Shown in pieces: positions 29,954-38,680 of a stretch of DNA of 64,000 nt. The notes under the pieces were generated by a model, which searched no databases, had not been told where the DNA came from, and was given only the letters and a program-made list of their open reading frames with translations. Positions within the stretch are counted from its first letter, which is position 1, and each line of letters opens with the position of its first letter. Source of the DNA: Fertoeibacter niger (GTDB lineage: Bacteria; Pseudomonadota; Alphaproteobacteria; Rhodobacterales; Rhodobacteraceae); NCBI RefSeq assembly GCF_009380135.2, contig NZ_WHUT02000001.1:310001-374000 (forward strand), in the 5' to 3' direction. The position numbers and the translations under genes were made by a program.

Positions 29954-31186
29954 ATGTCGCAGCCGCCCATTCCCGCCGCCGCCATTGCGCCGATGCCCCG
30001 CCCGATGGTGACGGTTGCGGTGCTGCTGCTGGCCGCGATGACGATCATGGCCAATGCCACCATCGCCTCGTCCCTGCCGGGGATGAAGGCGCATTTCGCC
30101 GATGTTGCGGGAATCGACACGCTGACCGGGCTGATACTGACGCTGCCCTCGCTGACCATCGTGTTCACCGCCGGGCTGGCGGGCTGGCTGGCCGACCGGG
30201 TGGACCGCCAGAAGCTGCTGGTTGCTGCGGCGCTGCTTTACGCCATCGGCGGGTCATCGGGGCTGTGGGCCGAAACGCTGCCGCAGCTTTTGTTCGGCCG
30301 CGCGGTGCTGGGCGCAGGTGTGGCGGGCACGATGACGCTGGCGATGGCCTGGGGGGCCGATCTGTGGCAGGGCCCGGCGCGGGCGCGGATGATGGGCATC
30401 CAGGGTGCGGCCATGTCGTTTGGCGGCATCGTGGTGATGCTGCTGGGCGGGGCTTTGGCCACGCTGCACTGGCGCGGGGCGTTCAGCGTCTATCTGCTGG
30501 TGCTGCCGATTGCTGCGCTGGGGCTGGTGATGCTGGCGCCGCATGCCCGGCAGTTGCGCGCCACCCGCGCCACCGCCCGGGCCGAGGGCAGGGCAAAGAC
30601 GACCGAGGCCTTTCCCTGGGCGATCTTCGCCTTTGTCGGATCACTGGCCTTCGTGTTCATGGCGATTTTCTATGTGATGCCCACCCGCATGCCGTTTCTG
30701 CTGGAGCAGTTGGGCGTCAGCAACACGTTCCTGATCGGCGCGATCATGGCCACGCTGACGCTGGCCTCGATGCCCGGGGCGCTGTCTTATGGCTGGCTGC
30801 GCCGCTTTGTCGGGCCGATGACGATCTTTGCCGCGTCGTTCGCACTGATGGGGCTGGGCATGGTGGTGATCTCGCAGGCCGGAGGCGTGGCTGGCGTGGT
30901 GATCGGCACGCTGATTGCGGGGGCGGGCATGGGGCCGTCGATGCCGAACTATACCACCTATTTCATGGGCCATGTGCCCGCATCGCAGCGTGGCCGCGCC
31001 TCGGGCCTGCTGACGACCGCGTTCTTTGCGGGGCAGTTTGCCGCGCCGCTGGTGGCAGCACCGCTGGTGGTGGCGTTCGGGCTTCAGGGCACGTTCGAGG
31101 CGCTGGGTCTGGCGCAGATCGTGCTGGGGGCGGGGCTGGGCGTGGCGGTGCTGAACCGTCGTCGCCCGACCGCCGCCGAGGCCTAG
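29954..31186 (+). CDS. MFS transporter (drug/efflux type)
   Basis: A 410-residue major facilitator with about 12 hydrophobic helices, the inter-helix 2-3 loop GWLADRVDRQKLL (motif A-like) and GRAVLGAGVAGTMTLAMAWGADLW (motif between helices 4 and 5). These fit multidrug efflux or sugar efflux MFS proteins; the substrate is not defined. The ATG at 29954 has AGGA eight bases upstream and is preferred over ATGs at 29921 and 29945. It probably pairs with the divergent LysR gene. Confidence 0.92.
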   Translation: MSQPPIPAAAIAPMPRPMVTVAVLLLAAMTIMANATIASSLPGMKAHFADVAGIDTLTGLILTLPSLTIVFTAGLAGWLADRVDRQKLLVAAALLYAIGGSSGLWAETLPQLLFGRAVLGAGVAGTMTLAMAWGADLWQGPARARMMGIQGAAMSFGGIVVMLLGGALATLHWRGAFSVYLLVLPIAALGLVMLAPHARQLRATRATARAEGRAKTTEAFPWAIFAFVGSLAFVFMAIFYVMPTRMPFLLEQLGVSNTFLIGAIMATLTLASMPGALSYGWLRRFVGPMTIFAASFALMGLGMVVISQAGGVAGVVIGTLIAGAGMGPSMPNYTTYFMGHVPASQRGRASGLLTTAFFAGQFAAPLVAAPLVVAFGLQGTFEALGLAQIVLGAGLGVAVLNRRRPTAAEA

Positions 31187-31192
31187 GCCCGG

Positions 31193-31945
31193 TCAGCCCC
31201 GGCTGCGCTGATCCGCGACGATGGTTCGCATGCCGTCCAGCGGCACATAGCCGCGCAGCATGGTCTGGTTGATCACGAAACTGGGCGTGCCGTTGATCGC
31301 CAGCTTTCCGGCCAGCAGTTGATTGGCGGCGATAACCTCTGTTACTTCTTCGCTGTCCATCCGCGCGGTGATCGCCGCCGCATCCAGCCCCAGATCGGTG
31401 GCCAGCCGCGCCAGCGCCTCGGGCGTCGCGTCGCCGCGCAGCGTCATCAGTGCATCATGCGCCTGCTTGTAGGCGTCATTGCCCGCCACTTGCAGCACGG
31501 CAATGGCAAAGCGCGAGGCCAGCACCGACTGTTCGCCCAGAATCGGGTATTCCTTGACGACAAAGCGGATGTTGCCATCGGAACGCACCAGTTCCTCCAC
31601 CTCTTCAAAGGCTTTCCGGCAGTAACCGCAGCGGTAATCCATGAATTCCACCACCGTGATGTCGCCATCGGGGTTGCCACCCACCCAGCTTACGCCGTCG
31701 TTGAAGATCTCATCCGCGTTGCTTTGCAGCATCTGGGCATCGGCGTTCACCTGTTCGGCGGCCTGCCGCTGTTCCAGCACGCCGATCGCCTCCATCAGCA
31801 CTTCGGGGTTTTCCAGCAGATAGGCCCGCACCTCGGCGCGAAATGCGGTGCGTTCGTCATCCGTCATTTCTTGCGCGGCAAGGGGGAAGGACAAGGGCAG
31901 GGCAAGTGCGGCCAGAAGGGGGGCGGCAAGGGAAAGGCGGGTCAT
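31193..31945 (-). CDS. DsbA/ScsC-like periplasmic thiol-disulfide oxidoreductase
   Basis: A 250-residue thioredoxin-fold protein with a signal peptide (about residues 1-25, PLAAQ), an N-terminal helical extension (about 30-80), the active site CGYC at residues 106-109, and the cis-proline loop GTPSF near 215. It should oxidise or isomerise disulfides in the periplasm. The N-terminal extension resembles ScsC-like trimerisation stalks rather than the shorter DsbA. It is convergent with the MFS gene (6 bp apart) and divergent from the amidase gene. Confidence 0.93.
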   Translation of the reverse strand: MTRLSLAAPLLAALALPLSFPLAAQEMTDDERTAFRAEVRAYLLENPEVLMEAIGVLEQRQAAEQVNADAQMLQSNADEIFNDGVSWVGGNPDGDITVVEFMDYRCGYCRKAFEEVEELVRSDGNIRFVVKEYPILGEQSVLASRFAIAVLQVAGNDAYKQAHDALMTLRGDATPEALARLATDLGLDAAAITARMDSEEVTEVIAANQLLAGKLAINGTPSFVINQTMLRGYVPLDGMRTIVADQRSRG

Positions 31946-32191
31946 GATGCAGGCTCCGGGCGTTTGCGGGATGGGCCGCCCGGGCGGGGCGGGGTGGCGG
32001 CCATGAACATGGCAAAGCGACGGATTCTGCAACCCGTCGCCTCGCGGCAAGCCTAGCGGGCATGCGCGCCCCGGATCAACCCCGGTCCGGCCCGTTCGCC
32101 GCCCCGTTCGCCGCATTGTGATGCCCCGCCGACCCCGCCGGGGCATGGACCTTGGCCCAAGGCGCGGGCATAGTCGCCGCAAAGGCATGGC

Positions 32192-33493
32192 ATGGGGCGG
32201 GTGGTGATGCGGGCAATGGTCTTTGCGCTTCTGGTGCTGTGCCGGGCGGCTGCGGCCCCCGCGCAAGAGGCCCTTGTTCCGGATTCTCCCGTGCCGGAGG
32301 CCACCGCGCAGGGATCCGCGGCGCAGGAGGATGTTTTGGCGGGCGTTCCCGCGCAGGAACTGTCGGCTTTGGCCCGGCTGGATGCGGCGGATTCCTTTGT
32401 GGATGACCGTGGCGGCGGCATCGCGCTGGAACTGGCGCTGTCGCAGCCGGTGCCCTGGCGGGTGCGGGTGCACGATCAGCCGCCGCGCCTTGTGCTGGAT
32501 TTCCGCGAGGTGGATTTTTCCGGCATCGCGGCGATGGAGAATGACAGCGACCGGGTGACGGCCCTGCGCGCGGGTGTGTTCCGCCCCGGCTGGTCGCGGC
32601 TGGTGCTGGAACTCGACGGCCCCTATCTGGTGGCCGAGGCCGGCATGGGCACGGATGGCGAGGCGCGGGTAACGATCCGTCTTGACCCCGCCGACCCGGT
32701 GGAATTTGCCGCAAAAGCCGCGCTGCCCGAACCGCCTGGCTGGACTGCGCCTGCGGCGCTGACCGCCGAGCCCCGGGCGCAGGGCGGTGGCCCGCTGGTC
32801 GTGGTGCTGGACCCGGGGCATGGCGGCATCGACCCTGGCGCAGAGCGCGACGGGCTGACCGAGGCCAATCTGATGCTGGGCTTCGCGCGCGAGTTGAAAG
32901 AGGTGCTGCTGCGCGACGGTGGTTTTCGCGTGGTGCTGACGCGGGATGACGATGTGTTCGTGCCGCTGGAAACCCGCATCACCATCGCGCATGAGGCCGA
33001 TGCCCATATGTTCCTGTCGCTGCATGCCGACGCCCTGGCCGAGGGCGAGGCGGTGGGCGCCACGCTTTACACCCTGTCGGACGAGGCGTCGGATGCCGCA
33101 GGTGCGGCGCTGGCCGAACGGCATGACCGTGACGATCTGCTGTCAGGCGTGGATCTGACCGAACAGGATGATCTGGTGGCCTCGGTGCTGATGGACATCG
33201 CCCGCACGGAAACCACCCCGCGCATCGAACGGCTGGCGCTGGCGCTGGAGGCGGCGATCAAGGGGGCCGAGATTCGCATGCACCGCCACCCCCGGCAGGC
33301 CGCCGGGTTTTCGGTGCTGAAATCGCCGGATATTCCGTCGATACTGGTGGAGCTTGGCTTCATGTCTTCCCCGCGCGACCTGGTGCTGTTGCAGGACAAG
33401 TCCTGGCGCGAAAACATGGCGGGTGCGTTGCGCGACGGGCTGAAGGCCTGGGCGGCCGAGGATGCGGCCCTGGCGGAACTGCTCAGGCGCTGA
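32192..33493 (+). CDS. N-acetylmuramoyl-L-alanine amidase (AmiC-type)
   Basis: Zinc amidase that cuts the bond between muramic acid and the peptide stem and helps daughter-cell separation. The 433 residues contain a signal peptide (to about residue 22, PAQ), a linker, an AMIN localisation domain (about 75-170), and an Amidase_3 domain (about 200-425) with zinc-site LDPGHGGIDPGAE (His, Glu), FLSLHADA (His), and VELGFMSS (catalytic Glu). The start at 32192 is the first ATG with a hydrophobic leader. Its 3' end overlaps the convergent methyltransferase by 11 bp. Confidence 0.93.
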   Translation: MGRVVMRAMVFALLVLCRAAAAPAQEALVPDSPVPEATAQGSAAQEDVLAGVPAQELSALARLDAADSFVDDRGGGIALELALSQPVPWRVRVHDQPPRLVLDFREVDFSGIAAMENDSDRVTALRAGVFRPGWSRLVLELDGPYLVAEAGMGTDGEARVTIRLDPADPVEFAAKAALPEPPGWTAPAALTAEPRAQGGGPLVVVLDPGHGGIDPGAERDGLTEANLMLGFARELKEVLLRDGGFRVVLTRDDDVFVPLETRITIAHEADAHMFLSLHADALAEGEAVGATLYTLSDEASDAAGAALAERHDRDDLLSGVDLTEQDDLVASVLMDIARTETTPRIERLALALEAAIKGAEIRMHRHPRQAAGFSVLKSPDIPSILVELGFMSSPRDLVLLQDKSWRENMAGALRDGLKAWAAEDAALAELLRR

Positions 33494-34082
33494 ACTGAGC
33501 CAGCCAGACCGAACGGCCCCGGCATTGGGGGTCTTCGGGAACGAAATCCAGCACGGTGAAACCTGCCTCGGCCAGCAGAATTCTATACTCATCAGGGTCG
33601 AGGCTGGCATGATAGACCGGCGCACCATCGACTTCGCCCACAGGTTCCCCCGCGCGGGGGCCCGAGGTGAACAGCAGCACTGCCCGCGGCACGCTATGGG
33701 CGGCAAAGGTGGCAAACATCGGGCGCTGGTCCGCAGGCGACAGGTGGAAAAAGCTGTCAAAGGCCAGCACCGCGTCGAACCGCCGCCCCAGCTGCAACCC
33801 GCGCATGTCGGCCAGCAGCGCATCTGCCTGCGGCACATGCTGGCGGAACAGCGCCAGCATCGCCGCCGCGCCATCCACACCCGTCACCTGCGCGCCCGCA
33901 GCCACCAGATGCTGCGCGATGGGCCGCCCGGTGCCGCAGCCCAGGTCCAGCACGCGCCGCCCCGGGGCCAGCGCCAGCATGCGCGCCAGCCAGCCCGCCT
34001 CGAACAATGAGCGGTCGCGCAGCCGGTCAAACCCGGTGGCGACCGCCTCATAGGTGGGCAGGATGTCATCCGGCGTCGTCAT
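33483..34082 (-). CDS. Class I SAM-dependent methyltransferase
   Basis: A 199-residue Rossmann-fold methyltransferase; VLDLGCGTGRPIAQHL near residue 45 binds SAM, and FDAVLAFDSFFHLSPADQR is the post-II segment. The substrate is unknown. It lies between the amidase gene (convergent, sharing 11 bp) and the PBP1a gene (divergent). It is complete, with normal length for a small methyltransferase of this type. Confidence 0.9.
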   Translation of the reverse strand: MTTPDDILPTYEAVATGFDRLRDRSLFEAGWLARMLALAPGRRVLDLGCGTGRPIAQHLVAAGAQVTGVDGAAAMLALFRQHVPQADALLADMRGLQLGRRFDAVLAFDSFFHLSPADQRPMFATFAAHSVPRAVLLFTSGPRAGEPVGEVDGAPVYHASLDPDEYRILLAEAGFTVLDFVPEDPQCRGRSVWLAQFSA

Positions 34083-34196
34083 CCGTTCACAGCCCCGTGC
34101 TATGCGCGGGTTTCGGCCATGGCACGGCCCGCGAGGTTTTGACCTTGGCGGCCAGCTTCACTATAAGTCGGTCGCAGCGCAACGGGGGTTTTGGTC

Positions 34197-36755
34197 TTGC
34201 TCAGGTTCATCGGGTCTTTCTTCGGGGCCATCTTCACCGCGCTGACGCTGGGGCTGTTTGCCATCGCGCTGACCGTTGGCGCGATTTTCTGGATGTATTC
34301 CCGCGACTTGCCCAGCCATGAAAGCCTTGCGCAATACACGCCCCCCACCATCAGCCGGATCTACAACGGCGAAGGCCGGATGATCGACGAATTCGCGCAG
34401 GAACGCCGGATCTTTGCCCCGATCGAGGAAATCCCCGATCTGGTGAAACAGGCCTTCATCAGCGCCGAAGACCAGAATTTCTATACCCACAAAGGCTATG
34501 ACGCGCGCGGCATCGCGGCGGCGGCAATAGAGGCGGTGCGGTCGCGCGGCCAGAACGTGCGCGGGGCATCGACCATCACGCAGCAGGTGATGAAGAACTT
34601 CCTTCTGTCGGGTGATCGCACCGGCGAACGGAAAATCAAGGAAATCATCCTGGCGACCCGCATCGAGGAAACGCTGAGCAAGGACAAGATCCTTGAGCTT
34701 TACATGAACGAGATCTTTCTCGGCCAGAACTCCTATGGTGTGGCTGCGGCGGCGCAGACCTATTTCAACAAGACGCTGGCCGATCTTTCGCCCGCCGAGG
34801 CGGCAATGCTGGCCGCCATGCCGCAGGCCCCGGGACAATACCACCCCGTGCGCGCAAAAGAGCGTGTGACCGAGCGGCGCAACTATGTGCTGAACCGCAT
34901 GGCAGAGGATGGCTACATCACGCCGGAAGTGGCAGCCGCCGAGACGGCCAAGCCGCTGTTGACCGTGCAGAACGGCGACTATCCGGCGTTCCGCGACACG
35001 TTGCAGCCGCGCGATTATTTCACCGATGAAATCCGCCGCCAACTGTCGGGCAGCTTTGGCGAGGAAGAGTTCTTCGGTGGCGGCCTCAGCATCCGCGCCA
35101 CGGTTGACCCCGAATTGCAGACCGAGGCCGCCCGTGCCCTGCGCGAGGGGCTGGAGCGCTATGACCGCAATCAGGGCGTCTGGCGCGGCACGAAACTGGT
35201 GATCGCGCCCGACCGGCTGACCTCCGAGGCGGATTGGCGCGCGGCGCTGGCCGAAACCGGGGCCCCGCGCGACATTGCGGGCTGGCATCCGGCGGTGGTG
35301 CTGGAACTGGGCGAAAGCAACGCTCGCATCGGCATCGAGGGGGTGGACGAAGACGAGGACGGCCATTTCATCCCCGCCGAGGATGTGACCTGGGCGCGCA
35401 AGCGTCAGGCCGATGGCCGGCTGGGGCCAAGGGCCGATGCCGCATCCGATCTGGTGTCGGTGGGCGATGTGGTGCTGGTGCGTGCCGTCACCAGTGACGA
35501 GGATGGCAGTTTCCGCCGCTGGTCTTTGCGCCAGGTGCCCGAGGTGCAGGGTGGCTTCATGGCGATGGACGTGAACACCGGCCGGGTGATCGCCATGCAG
35601 GGCGGGTTCAGCTATCAGGATTCGGTGTTCAACCGCGCCACGCAGGCGCAGCGCCAGCCGGGTTCCAGCTTCAAGCCTTTCGTCTATGCGGCGGCGCTGG
35701 ACAGCGGGTTCACCCCCGCCACCATCGTCATCGACGCGCCGATCGAGATCGAAACCCCGCAGGGCTTGTGGACGCCGAAAAACGCATCGAACAAGTTCTA
35801 CGGGCCTACACCGCTGCGCACCGGGATCGAACAGTCGCGCAACCTGATGACCGTGCGTCTGGCGCAGGAAATCGGCATGGATACGGTCGCGGGCTATGCC
35901 GAACGTTTTGGCGTCTATGACCGGCTAAGCCCGCTCTTGGCTAATTCGCTGGGCGCGCAGGAAACCACGCTGCTGAAGATGGTGGCCAGCTACGCCATGT
36001 TCGCCAATGGCGGCGAGCGGGTGGAACCCACGCTGGTTGACCGGGTGCAGGACCGTTTCGGCAAGACCGTTTACCGCCACGATCAGCGCATCTGCGAGGA
36101 TTGCACGCTGCCCACGCTGTCGCCCGGTGCCACGCCGCGCATCGACAACAACCGCGAACGGGTGATGGATGCGATCACCGCCTATCAGCTGACCTCGATG
36201 ATGGAGGGGGTGGTGATCCGCGGATCCGGCTCGGGCGTCAACCTGCCTGTGCCGGTGGCGGGCAAGACCGGCACCACCAACGACGCCAAGGATGTGTGGT
36301 TCGTGGGCTATTCGTCGAACATCGTGGCGGGTTGCTACATCGGTTACGACCAGCCGCGCACGCTGGGGGAATCGGCCTTTGGTGGCACGCTTTGCGTGCC
36401 GGTGTTCCAGAGCTTCATGGAAAAGGCCGTGGCGAAACGTGGCGGCACGGCGTTCAAGGTGCCGCCGGGCGGCTATTTCATCAAGATCGACCGTTTCAGC
36501 GGCGCGCGGCTGCCCGATGACGCCAGCGGCCCCAATGTGGTGGCCGAATATTTCCGCGAGGGCGAAGACCCGATCTTTGGCATTGCCGCGCTGGTGGATG
36601 GCGGCTTTGCCATGGGGTCGAACCTGCCGCTTTTCGCCTATGGCGAGACGGATGACGGGCAGGGCGCCGCCACCGTCACCACGGCCAGCGGCAAGACCAA
36701 GGTGATCCCGAAAAAGGCCGATTTCGGCACGCTGAGTTCGGGCGGGCTGTATTGA
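34197..36755 (+). CDS. mrcA: Penicillin-binding protein 1A (bifunctional)
   Basis: Class A PBP that polymerises glycan strands and cross-links stem peptides. About 852 residues: N-terminal membrane anchor, GT51 transglycosylase (SAEDQNFYTHKGYD with catalytic Glu, GASTITQQVMKNFLL, RKIKEIILA), OB-like region, and transpeptidase with PGSSFKPF (SxxK), EQSRN (SxN) and GKTGTTNDAKD (KTG). The start is a TTG: the codon at 34197 (MLRFIGSFFG) has GGGGG at a proper distance, while the TTG at 34191 is only two bases from that run. A lactam-binding KTGT ending and a short tail follow. Confidence 0.97.
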   Translation: MLRFIGSFFGAIFTALTLGLFAIALTVGAIFWMYSRDLPSHESLAQYTPPTISRIYNGEGRMIDEFAQERRIFAPIEEIPDLVKQAFISAEDQNFYTHKGYDARGIAAAAIEAVRSRGQNVRGASTITQQVMKNFLLSGDRTGERKIKEIILATRIEETLSKDKILELYMNEIFLGQNSYGVAAAAQTYFNKTLADLSPAEAAMLAAMPQAPGQYHPVRAKERVTERRNYVLNRMAEDGYITPEVAAAETAKPLLTVQNGDYPAFRDTLQPRDYFTDEIRRQLSGSFGEEEFFGGGLSIRATVDPELQTEAARALREGLERYDRNQGVWRGTKLVIAPDRLTSEADWRAALAETGAPRDIAGWHPAVVLELGESNARIGIEGVDEDEDGHFIPAEDVTWARKRQADGRLGPRADAASDLVSVGDVVLVRAVTSDEDGSFRRWSLRQVPEVQGGFMAMDVNTGRVIAMQGGFSYQDSVFNRATQAQRQPGSSFKPFVYAAALDSGFTPATIVIDAPIEIETPQGLWTPKNASNKFYGPTPLRTGIEQSRNLMTVRLAQEIGMDTVAGYAERFGVYDRLSPLLANSLGAQETTLLKMVASYAMFANGGERVEPTLVDRVQDRFGKTVYRHDQRICEDCTLPTLSPGATPRIDNNRERVMDAITAYQLTSMMEGVVIRGSGSGVNLPVPVAGKTGTTNDAKDVWFVGYSSNIVAGCYIGYDQPRTLGESAFGGTLCVPVFQSFMEKAVAKRGGTAFKVPPGGYFIKIDRFSGARLPDDASGPNVVAEYFREGEDPIFGIAALVDGGFAMGSNLPLFAYGETDDGQGAATVTTASGKTKVIPKKADFGTLSSGGLY

Positions 36756-36896
36756 CCCGGGCCGCCCCCGCCTGACAGCATCCCCTTTCCAGCAAAGAAA
36801 GCCCGCAGGGGCCTGATGCGCGCCGCCTGCGCCATCTTGCCCGCAGCGTGGCCAATCGCTATCTACCGCCTCTGAACAGACCAAGGACCGACACCG

Positions 36897-38024
36897 ATGC
36901 GCACCGAGACCCAGTATCATGTGGATGCCATTGCCAAATCGCTGGCTCTGCTGGGTCAGCGGCTGGATGTGGAAACCGCGCCGCACCGGCTGGAGGAAAT
37001 GAACGCCATCATCGAGGATGGCAACCTGTGGTCAGACCCGGCCCGCGCGCAGAAACTGATGCGCGAACGGCAGGCGCTGGTGGATGCAATTTCCACCTAC
37101 AAGCTGATCGACTCGGGCCTGCGCGACAATGTGGAACTGATCGAGATGGGCGAGGCCGAGGGTGACGCCGAGATCGTGGCCGAGGCCGAGGCGGCACTGA
37201 AGGCGCTGGTCGAAACCGCCCGCGCCAAGGAACTGGAGGCCCTGCTGGACGGTGAGGCCGATGGCAACGATACCTTTCTGGAAGTGAACGCCGGGGCAGG
37301 CGGGACGGAAAGCTGCGACTGGGCCTCGATGCTGGCGCGTATGTATGTGCGTTGGGCGGAAAAGAAGGGCTACAAGGTTGAATTGCAGTCGATGAGCGAC
37401 GGCGAAGAGGCGGGCATCAAATCGGCCGCCTACAAGATTTCCGGCCCCAATGCCTATGGCTGGCTGAAATCGGAAAGCGGCGTGCACCGGCTGGTGCGCA
37501 TTTCGCCCTATGACAGTGCTGCGCGGCGGCACACGTCGTTTTCCTCGGTCTGGGTCTATCCGGTGGTGGATGACAATATCGAGATCGACATCCCCGACCG
37601 TGACATCCGCATCGACACCTACCGTTCCTCGGGGGCAGGTGGCCAGCACGTCAACACCACCGACTCGGCGGTGCGGATCACCCACCTGCCCACCAATATC
37701 GTCGTGACCAGCTCGATGAAATCGCAGCACCAGAACCGCGAAGCCTGCATGATCGCGCTGCGCGCGCGGCTTTATCAGCTGGAGCTGGACAAGCGGAATG
37801 CGGCCATCAACGCGCAGCATGAAAACAAGGGCGATGCGGGCTGGGGCAACCAGATCCGCAGCTATGTGCTGCAACCTTACCAGATGGTGAAGGATCTGCG
37901 CACCGGGGTGGAAACCTCGGATACCGACGGGGTGCTGAACGGCGATCTTGACCGGTTCATGGCCGCCACGCTGGCGCAGGATGTGGCGGGCAAGAGTCGG
38001 GCCGAGGCGAACGCCGAAGGGTAA
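36897..38024 (+). CDS. prfB: Peptide chain release factor 2
   Basis: Class I release factor that ends translation at UGA and UAA. The 375 residues carry GGQ at 248-250 (peptidyl-tRNA hydrolysis). The codon-recognition tripeptide, SPF in classical RF2, is SPY here (residues 203-205, in [14 protein letters not shown]). The reading frame is continuous from [12 protein letters not shown], so the autoregulatory +1 frameshift found in E. coli prfB is absent. It is 141 bp after mrcA, followed by a bidirectional terminator. Confidence 0.97.
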   Translation: MRTETQYHVDAIAKSLALLGQRLDVETAPHRLEEMNAIIEDGNLWSDPARAQKLMRERQALVDAISTYKLIDSGLRDNVELIEMGEAEGDAEIVAEAEAALKALVETARAKELEALLDGEADGNDTFLEVNAGAGGTESCDWASMLARMYVRWAEKKGYKVELQSMSDGEEAGIKSAAYKISGPNAYGWLKSESGVHRLVRISPYDSAARRHTSFSSVWVYPVVDDNIEIDIPDRDIRIDTYRSSGAGGQHVNTTDSAVRITHLPTNIVVTSSMKSQHQNREACMIALRARLYQLELDKRNAAINAQHENKGDAGWGNQIRSYVLQPYQMVKDLRTGVETSDTDGVLNGDLDRFMAATLAQDVAGKSRAEANAEG

Positions 38025-38116
38025 GGCGGGGGCTGTCGCGGTTGTGCTGCGCTTGCCTTGCGGGCACCCCCGCATGCCCGAACTGACCGGCTGATGCGGC
38101 CTCGGCCACCAAACAA

Positions 38117-38140
38117 AAAGGGCACCCGCGGGTGCCCTTT
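38117..38140. terminator. Bidirectional terminator between prfB and bactofilin
   Basis: A perfect 24-base palindrome, AAAGGGCACCCG plus its complement. On the minus strand it leads into TTTTTGTTTGG and should end the bactofilin/M23 transcript; on the plus strand only TTTGTC follows, so it is weaker for prfB. Confidence 0.82.
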
Positions 38141-38161
38141 GTCATGCAGATGTCGCTGAAA

Positions 38162-38680
38162 TCAGACGCCGTCCATCGGCCGTGTCACTGGTGCGGCAAT
38201 CGCCGCGGGCGGTGCGGAAATCGCCAGCTTGCCATTGGCCAGCGGGTCTTCCTGACGCTGCACCGAGCCTTCGAAATGCGCGCCCGATTCAATCGCAATG
38301 GTCTTGTGGATGATGTCGCCCTCGACCCGCGCGGTCGACGTCAGGCGCACTTTCAGCCCGCGCACCCGGCCGATCACCCGGCCGTTGACCACGATGTCAT
38401 CTGCCACGATCTCGCCCCGGATTGTGGCGCTTTCGCCCACGGTCAACAGATGCGCGCGGATGTCACCCTCGACCGTGCCTTCGACCTGAATATCGCCGGT
38501 GGTGCGAAGGTTGCCCACCACGGTCAGATCCGAAGACAGCACCGAGGCCGCAGCCTTCACCTTGGGCGTGCTGGGGGTATAGTCCATCGCGGGCTTGGTT
38601 GCCGTCATGTCGGGGGCCTTGTTCTTGTCGCCCTCGGCCTGCTTGGGGCCGGGTTCGTTGATTCTGCTTTTAGAAAACAT
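38162..38680 (-). CDS. Bactofilin-family polymer-forming protein
   Basis: A 172-residue cytoskeletal bactofilin. After a polar, Lys-rich N-terminus (about residues 1-40) comes a right-handed beta-helix core (about 48-140) with repeated hydrophobic/Gly patterns such as GDIQVEGTVEGDIRAHLLTV and GEIVADDIVVNGRVIGRV. Bactofilins form filaments at the membrane and recruit cell-wall enzymes. The start overlaps the end of the upstream M23 peptidase gene by 11 bp, a pairing seen repeatedly in bacteria. Confidence 0.93.
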   Translation of the reverse strand: MFSKSRINEPGPKQAEGDKNKAPDMTATKPAMDYTPSTPKVKAAASVLSSDLTVVGNLRTTGDIQVEGTVEGDIRAHLLTVGESATIRGEIVADDIVVNGRVIGRVRGLKVRLTSTARVEGDIIHKTIAIESGAHFEGSVQRQEDPLANGKLAISAPPAAIAAPVTRPMDGV

